A stretch of DNA of 64,000 bases from Acetobacteraceae bacterium (GTDB taxonomy: Bacteria > Pseudomonadota > Alphaproteobacteria > Acetobacterales > Acetobacteraceae). Below, in pieces: positions 60,021-64,000 of this stretch (positions are counted from its first letter, which is position 1; every line of letters begins with the position of its first letter). The notes under the pieces were generated by a model. The model ran no database searches and was not told the origin of the DNA. It saw only the letters and a program-made list of their open reading frames with translations. Location: the NCBI GenBank assembly GCA_021732665.1, contig JAKFUL010000012.1, forward strand, positions 1 to 64,000, in the 5' to 3' direction. The translations under genes were made by a program, and so were the position numbers.

Positions 60021-60947
60021 ATGAACGGCCTGACCCATGATCTGGCCCATGTCCGCGCGCCCAAGCCGGCGGCGATGATGCACCTCGCCGGGCGTTCCGA
60101 CGCGCAGGGGCTGAAGCGGCTGGCCATCCATCTCGGGCTGCTGCTGGCCGCGGGCACGCTCGTGGCCATCCTGCCGGGCTGGTGGAAGGCACCCGCCGTG
60201 GTCGCGCTGGGAATCGTGCAAGCCGCGCTCTTCGCGCCCTTCCACGAGACGATGCACCAGACCGCCTTCGCCAGCCGCCGTCTCAACGCCCTGGTGGGCT
60301 GGGTGTGCGGCGCGCTGGCGCTGTATTCCTGGCACTTCTACCAATCCTACCACCTCGCGCATCACCGCCACACGCAGGATCCGGACAACGATCCCGAGCT
60401 GCTGCAGCAACCGGTGCCGATGGTTCTGCGAGGATATCTGCTGCGCATGCTGGGCGTGCCGTATTGGCGCAGCCGCATCCGCTATATCTCGGAGGGGCTG
60501 CGCGGAGATCTCTCCGCCTATCCCTTCATCCACCCCGACGCGGCGCCGCGCATCATCCGCAGCATCCGCTGGATGGTGGCCTTCATCCTGGCGCTCGCGA
60601 TGTTCATCTTGATGGCGTTCGGCTGGCAGGCCCTGTTGCTCTTCTGGGTGCTGCCGCAGTTGATCGGCCAGCCCTTCCTGCGCGTCTACCTGCTGACCGA
60701 GCACACGCTGTGCAGCCAGGAGCGCGACGGGCTGACCAACACGCGGACCATCCTGACCACCCCCCTGGTGCGGCTGCTGATGTGGAACATGCCCTATCAC
60801 GCCGAGCATCACCTCTACCCCTTCGTGCCTTTCCACCGTCTGGCCGAGGTGCATGCGCAGCTGCGCGGCAAGCTGGCCCATGTGCATCCGGGCTATGGCA
60901 GCTGGCATCGGCAATTCCTGGCGCGCATCCGGCCGGGTGCGGCGTGA
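60021..60947 (+). CDS. Membrane fatty acid desaturase-family protein
   Basis: This 308-residue di-iron membrane protein has the three histidine boxes of the desaturase/hydroxylase superfamily: HETMH (75-79), HLAHHRH (111-117) and HAEHH (260-264, in MPYHAEHHLYPFVPFHRL). Four to six helices surround them. It inserts a double bond or hydroxyl group into a lipid chain or related compound. The stop overlaps the GTG start of an amidohydrolase (GTGA), which is a puzzling partner for a lipid desaturase. Confidence 0.88.
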   Translation: MNGLTHDLAHVRAPKPAAMMHLAGRSDAQGLKRLAIHLGLLLAAGTLVAILPGWWKAPAVVALGIVQAALFAPFHETMHQTAFASRRLNALVGWVCGALALYSWHFYQSYHLAHHRHTQDPDNDPELLQQPVPMVLRGYLLRMLGVPYWRSRIRYISEGLRGDLSAYPFIHPDAAPRIIRSIRWMVAFILALAMFILMAFGWQALLLFWVLPQLIGQPFLRVYLLTEHTLCSQERDGLTNTRTILTTPLVRLLMWNMPYHAEHHLYPFVPFHRLAEVHAQLRGKLAHVHPGYGSWHRQFLARIRPGAA

Positions 60948-61609
60948 TCGACGGCGATCTCACCGCCCGCCAGCTTTTCGCCACCCTGCGCGCCGGGCCG
61001 CCACGGGCGCGCTTCGGCTTCGGCCGGCGCGCGGCACTGGTGAATGTGGACCCGCAACGCGCCTATACCGAGCCCGCGACCTTCCCCGCCACGGCCTATG
61101 AGACCGATCCGCGGCAATGCGAGCATATCAACACGCTGGCCACGCTATGCCGCGACAAGGGTTTTCCGGTCATCTGGACCTATGTTGCCTATGTGGAATC
61201 GGGCGAGGATTGCGGCGTCTGGGGCACCCGCAGCAACACGCCGGATTCCTTGCAAAACATCCGCGACGGTTCGCCCCGGGCGCAGCTTGACCCGCGGCTC
61301 ACCATCGCACCAACGGACATCATCATCCGCAAGCGCATGGCCTCAGCGTTTTTCGAGACCCATCTGCGCAGCCTCATGACCTTCCACGGCGTGGACACGG
61401 TGGTCGTCACCGGCGGCTCCACCTCCGGCTGCGTGCGCGCCACGGTGGTGGATGGCCTGTCCTGCGGCTTCCGCATGATCGTGCCGGAGGAATGCGTGGC
61501 GGACCGGCATGAGAGCCCGCATTTCGCCAATCTCTACGACATGGCGGTGAAGTACGCCGATGTGCTGTCGGTCGGCGATGTGGTGCAGGGCCTGTCCGGC
61601 ATGCCTTGA
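60944..61609 (+). CDS. Isochorismatase-family hydrolase (carbamoylsarcosine amidase-like)
   Basis: This 221-residue protein has the cysteine-hydrolase triad of this family: D36 in LVNVDPQRAYT, K130 in IIIRKRMASAF and C163 in GGSTSGCVRATVVD. The extended motif SCGFRMIVPEECVADRHESP is typical of N-carbamoylsarcosine or maleamate amidohydrolases, more than of nicotinamidase. It should split an amide or carbamoyl group from a small acid. The GTG start at 60944 overlaps the desaturase stop. No ATG start is available upstream in frame with a convincing protein. Confidence 0.87.
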   Translation: MIDGDLTARQLFATLRAGPPRARFGFGRRAALVNVDPQRAYTEPATFPATAYETDPRQCEHINTLATLCRDKGFPVIWTYVAYVESGEDCGVWGTRSNTPDSLQNIRDGSPRAQLDPRLTIAPTDIIIRKRMASAFFETHLRSLMTFHGVDTVVVTGGSTSGCVRATVVDGLSCGFRMIVPEECVADRHESPHFANLYDMAVKYADVLSVGDVVQGLSGMP

Positions 61610-61667
61610 CCGGCCGAAACCCCCTGTTCAGCCTTCGTGCATAACGATCCGGGGAAACCAGCCATCC

Positions 61668-61838
61668 ATGTCATCCGCCGCGCCCGCCTGCTGGACGGAC
61701 CATTTCCCGGGCAATTTCATGTGGTCCAACGCCATGCTGGTTTGCAAGGGGATGGCCCCCTATGGCGCGGTGGCGATGCGCGAGATCGACCGCATCGGCG
61801 CCCGCCTCGCCGCGCGCCAGAGCGAGCCCGCCGCCCGA
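61668..61838 (+). pseudogene. Truncated N-terminus of an alpha/beta hydrolase-like gene
   Basis: From ATG 61668 the frame reads MSSAAPACWTDHFPGNFMWS, then NAMLVCKGMAPYGAVAMREI and DRIGARLAARQSEP. This has the conserved look of the N-terminal region of acyl-peptidase/pseudooxynicotine hydrolase-like alpha/beta hydrolases. Only about 57 residues remain. The catalytic domain is absent, and the frame continues without a stop into the next gene's leader. A deletion or replacement of the rest is the likely cause. The family call is from pattern memory and is tentative. Confidence 0.45.
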
Positions 61839-61928
61839 GACGCCGGCATGCGCCGATCCGTCACGGCGCTGTCGGGAAACTGCAACAATGATTGGTTAAA
61901 GCGGCGTCTCAAATCCGGAGGGACTTCC

Positions 61929-63308
61929 ATGCGAAACCTGCTTCTGGCCGGCATCGCCGCCATCGCCCTGACAACCGCGGCACACGCCGATGAGCGTTTC
62001 GAGGCGCGTGTGGTCGGCCACGCCATGCTACCCGCCGCCACGCTGATCGCGCCGCCGGCTAATGCGCCCCCGGGCTTCGCCACCTCCGGCCGCTTCACCG
62101 GCCCCGGCAACATCCGCGTCGAGGCCCGCGGCACCATCCCCGCCGACACCGGCGCTATGCATGGCAGCCGCCGCACCGGCGTGATGCTGCCGCTGGAAGG
62201 CCAGCCCGTGCAGGGCTTTTCCGGCATCCGCCCGATCGGTGACGGCTCCTACTGGGTGACCACCGACAATGGCTTCGGCACGCGCCGCAACAGCCCCGAC
62301 GCGCTGCTGATGTTCCACCGCATCCGCCCCAACTTCCAGACCGGCGTGACCACGGTGGAACGTACCATCTTCCTCTCCGACCCCAATCGTGTGCTGCCCT
62401 TCCACATTGTCACCGACCCCTCGCCCACCCGCTACCTGACCGGCGCCGATCTCGACATCGAGAGCATCCAGAACGCGCCCGACGGCACCTTCTGGTTCGG
62501 CGAGGAATTCGGCCCCTATATCTTCCAGACCGATGCCGAAGGCCGGGTGCTGCGCTTCTTCGAGACCATGCTGGACGGCCAGCCGCTGCGCAGCCCGGAC
62601 AATCACGGCTTCCAACTGCCGGCGACGCCGACCGCGACCGTGCCCTTCCGCGCCCGCCGCTCGGGCGGCTATGAGGGCATGGCGATGACGCCGGACGGCC
62701 AGACGCTCTGGGCGATGCTCGAACAGCCGATCTTCGCCCCCAATTCCGACCAGCCCGAGGGCCAGTTCCTGCGCCTGATCGAGTTCAGCGCCGCGCGCGG
62801 CGCCTGGACCGGCCGCAGCCTGCGCTACCGGCTGGAGCCCGGCGCCACCGCCATCGGCGACTTCAACATGATCGATGAGCGCCGCGCCCTGGTGATTGAG
62901 CGCGACAATGGCGAGGGCGACCCTGGCCTGGCCTGCGCCCAGGGTGTGGCGCCCACCGCTGCCGCACCCTGCTTCCCGTTGCCCGCGCGCTTCAAGCGGG
63001 TCTACCTGATCGACCTCGGCGCCCCCGATGCCGAGGGCTTCGTCCGTAAAATCGGCCATATCGACCTGATGGCCATGCAGGACCCTCAGGGCCTGGCGCG
63101 TGACCGCGGCGCGCTGCCGGCCGGTGCCCCCGCCGGCCGCTTCACCTTCCCCTTCTTCACCATCGAGAATGTCGCGATGGTCGATGCCGACCACATCATC
63201 GTCGGCAATGACAACAACTACCCCTTCTCGGCCGGCCGCTTCCCGAACCGGCCGGACAACAACGAGCAGGTGCTGCTGCGGGTGCCGGAGCTGCTCCGCG
63301 CCCGCTGA
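61929..63308 (+). CDS. Secreted esterase-like protein of phytase-like family
   Basis: This 459-residue protein has a signal peptide (MRNLLLAGIAAIALTTAAHA) and a beta-propeller-like body with GSYWVTTDNGFGTR, DLDIESIQNAPDGTFWFGEE, GYEGMAMTPDGQTLWAMLE, MIDERRALVIERDNGEGDP and the end VDADHIIVGNDNNYPFSAGR. This is the family named for esterase-like activity of a phytase; the real substrates of most members are unknown. The ATG at 61929 is preferred over longer in-frame options because GGAGGG precedes it and it opens the signal peptide. C312-region cysteines (GLACAQ, APCFPL) may pair. Confidence 0.88.
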   Translation: MRNLLLAGIAAIALTTAAHADERFEARVVGHAMLPAATLIAPPANAPPGFATSGRFTGPGNIRVEARGTIPADTGAMHGSRRTGVMLPLEGQPVQGFSGIRPIGDGSYWVTTDNGFGTRRNSPDALLMFHRIRPNFQTGVTTVERTIFLSDPNRVLPFHIVTDPSPTRYLTGADLDIESIQNAPDGTFWFGEEFGPYIFQTDAEGRVLRFFETMLDGQPLRSPDNHGFQLPATPTATVPFRARRSGGYEGMAMTPDGQTLWAMLEQPIFAPNSDQPEGQFLRLIEFSAARGAWTGRSLRYRLEPGATAIGDFNMIDERRALVIERDNGEGDPGLACAQGVAPTAAAPCFPLPARFKRVYLIDLGAPDAEGFVRKIGHIDLMAMQDPQGLARDRGALPAGAPAGRFTFPFFTIENVAMVDADHIIVGNDNNYPFSAGRFPNRPDNNEQVLLRVPELLRAR

Positions 63309-63387
63309 TCGCCTGCGCGATGTTCGAGACGGCGCCGCCTCTCATTTCATCACCATGACGCTTGAATCAAACCTTCCCCTGGGCCAC

Positions 63388-63428
63388 ATGCGGATGAACG
63401 GGAGTTAACAATTCCCGTGCGTCCGCAT
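63388..63428 (+). repeat. Interrupted inverted repeat before the DUF2076 gene
   Basis: ATGCGGA (63388-63394) pairs with TCCGCAT (63422-63428), and ACGGGA (63398-63403) with TCCCGT (63413-63418). They are separated by three-base symmetric bulges and a nine-base loop GTTAACAAT. It lies 80 bases after one gene's stop and 37 bases before the next start. It could be a terminator without a T-run, an mRNA-stability hairpin, or a dimeric regulator site. Confidence 0.5.
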
Positions 63429-63464
63429 CCCGCTCACGCAACATCAGAGGAAGACCGAGGTCCC

Positions 63465-64000
63465 ATGACCGACGACGAGCGCCGCATCATCACCGAATAC
63501 ATCCAGCGCGTGGCCGGCGCCGCCCAGCCCGCTGCCTCAGCCAGCCCCTGGGGCGGCCGCGCGCCCTCCGTGGCGTCCGCGCCGCAACTGCCGCCGGTCG
63601 ACCGCGAGGCCGACGCGATGATCTCCCAGCTCTTCCAGCAATATCCCGAGGCGCGCTACCGCATCACGCAGACCGCCTTCGTGCAGGAGCATGCGCTGGT
63701 GCAGGCGCAGAACCGCATCCAGGAGCTGGAATGGGAGCTGGAGAACAGCTCCCGCCAGGCGCAGGCCGCGCAGAATCGCGGTTTCCTGGGCTTTGGCGGC
63801 AGCCGCCCGGCGGCTATGCCGCCCCGCCCGATGCCGCAATATCCGCCCGGCTACAATGCGCAGGCCCTGCAGGGCCGGCAGGGTCCGGGCTTCCTGGGCA
63901 CCGCCCTGATGACCGCGGCAGGCGTCGCCGGCGGCATGGTGCTGGGCAACATGCTGATGAACTCCCTCTCCGGCGGTTCCGGTGCGGCGGCCGCCGCCAC
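63465..64000 (+). CDS. DUF2076 (YbaN-/periplasmic ligand-binding-like) protein, 5' part
   Basis: The window ends inside this gene, leaving 178 residues. It begins MTDDERRIITEYIQRVAGAA, then shows the DUF2076 core EADAMISQLFQQYPEARY and ALVQAQNRIQELEWEL (a short coiled coil). Next come a Gly/Pro/Gln-rich linker and a glycine-rich hydrophobic segment, GTALMTAAGVAGGMVLGNML, which is characteristic of the family's C-terminal membrane-like part. Function is unknown. GAGG lies nine bases before the ATG. The end is missing so the length cannot be compared. Confidence 0.85.
   Translation, partial: MTDDERRIITEYIQRVAGAAQPAASASPWGGRAPSVASAPQLPPVDREADAMISQLFQQYPEARYRITQTAFVQEHALVQAQNRIQELEWELENSSRQAQAAQNRGFLGFGGSRPAAMPPRPMPQYPPGYNAQALQGRQGPGFLGTALMTAAGVAGGMVLGNMLMNSLSGGSGAAAAA

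Overview
The window is about 70% G+C, densely packed, and reads like an alphaproteobacterial chromosome, most likely Acetobacteraceae (Roseomonas-type). The lineage is inferred from base composition, SecB, a CnoX/YbbN-type thioredoxin with an intact WCGPC motif, a homogentisate pathway enzyme and the large number of Bug/TctC solute-binding proteins. I did no database comparison. Genes are commonly coupled by ATGA, GTGA or TTGA stop/start overlaps. I see no rRNA, tRNA, CRISPR array, intact IS or prophage, and no recognisable DNA-binding transcriptional regulator.

Layout. 1-4.5 kb: the 3' part of a complex I-like / group 4 hydrogenase-like operon (HyfC-, E-, F-, G- and I-like subunits with a VOC gene inside). 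Its large subunit lacks the cysteines that hold [NiFe], so it looks like an Ehr-type complex and not a hydrogenase. 4.5-7.3 kb: a coupled three-gene envelope cassette on the minus strand (membrane protein, lipoprotein, peptidoglycan-binding lytic transglycosylase). 7.4-12.3 kb: secB, a 162-bp MITE-like element with 19-bp terminal repeats and TA flanks, a TTC38-like TPR protein, an unknown secreted protein, and a VWA plus J-domain membrane protein pair. 12.4-16 kb: the nucleotide-sugar operon galU-ugd-phosphohexomutase, followed by an aspzincin-like secreted protease.

16.9-36.6 kb: a region dominated by orphan Bug substrate-binding proteins. Seven lie here and an eighth is at 45.5 kb. They alternate with small-molecule enzymes: gamma-glutamylcyclotransferase-like, flavin amine oxidase, DSD1-family PLP enzyme, GFA, FAH-family hydrolase, M20 carboxypeptidase, non-canonical SDR and alpha/beta hydrolase. 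Housekeeping genes are interspersed: rarA, crcB, the Lon N-domain protein and CnoX.

36.8-49.9 kb: M81 peptidase with a dipeptide-type binding protein, hmgA, glcF, a minus-strand operon of Bug protein, quinone oxidoreductase, branched-chain aminotransferase and 3-hydroxyisobutyrate dehydrogenase, then a CaiB CoA-transferase coupled to a second TTC38-like protein, and an SMP-30 lactonase. 50-54.5 kb: hyuB-hyuA coupled to pdxY. 54.5-59.8 kb: YeiH transporter, amino-acid-binding protein, and a minus-strand operon of DoxX-like protein, OpgC, MsrP and a small membrane protein. 60-64 kb: fatty acid desaturase coupled to an isochorismatase-family hydrolase, a truncated hydrolase fragment, an esterase-like phytase-family protein, and a DUF2076 protein cut off by the window end.

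Overall theme (inference): scavenging and breakdown of carboxylates, amino acids and amides, with many binding proteins exported to the periplasm and no transporter membrane subunits nearby. The most unusual points are the Ni-site-less hydrogenase-like complex, the MITE whose insertion re-made a stop codon, the catalytic-residue-less SDR, and the tandem duplication of Bug genes.
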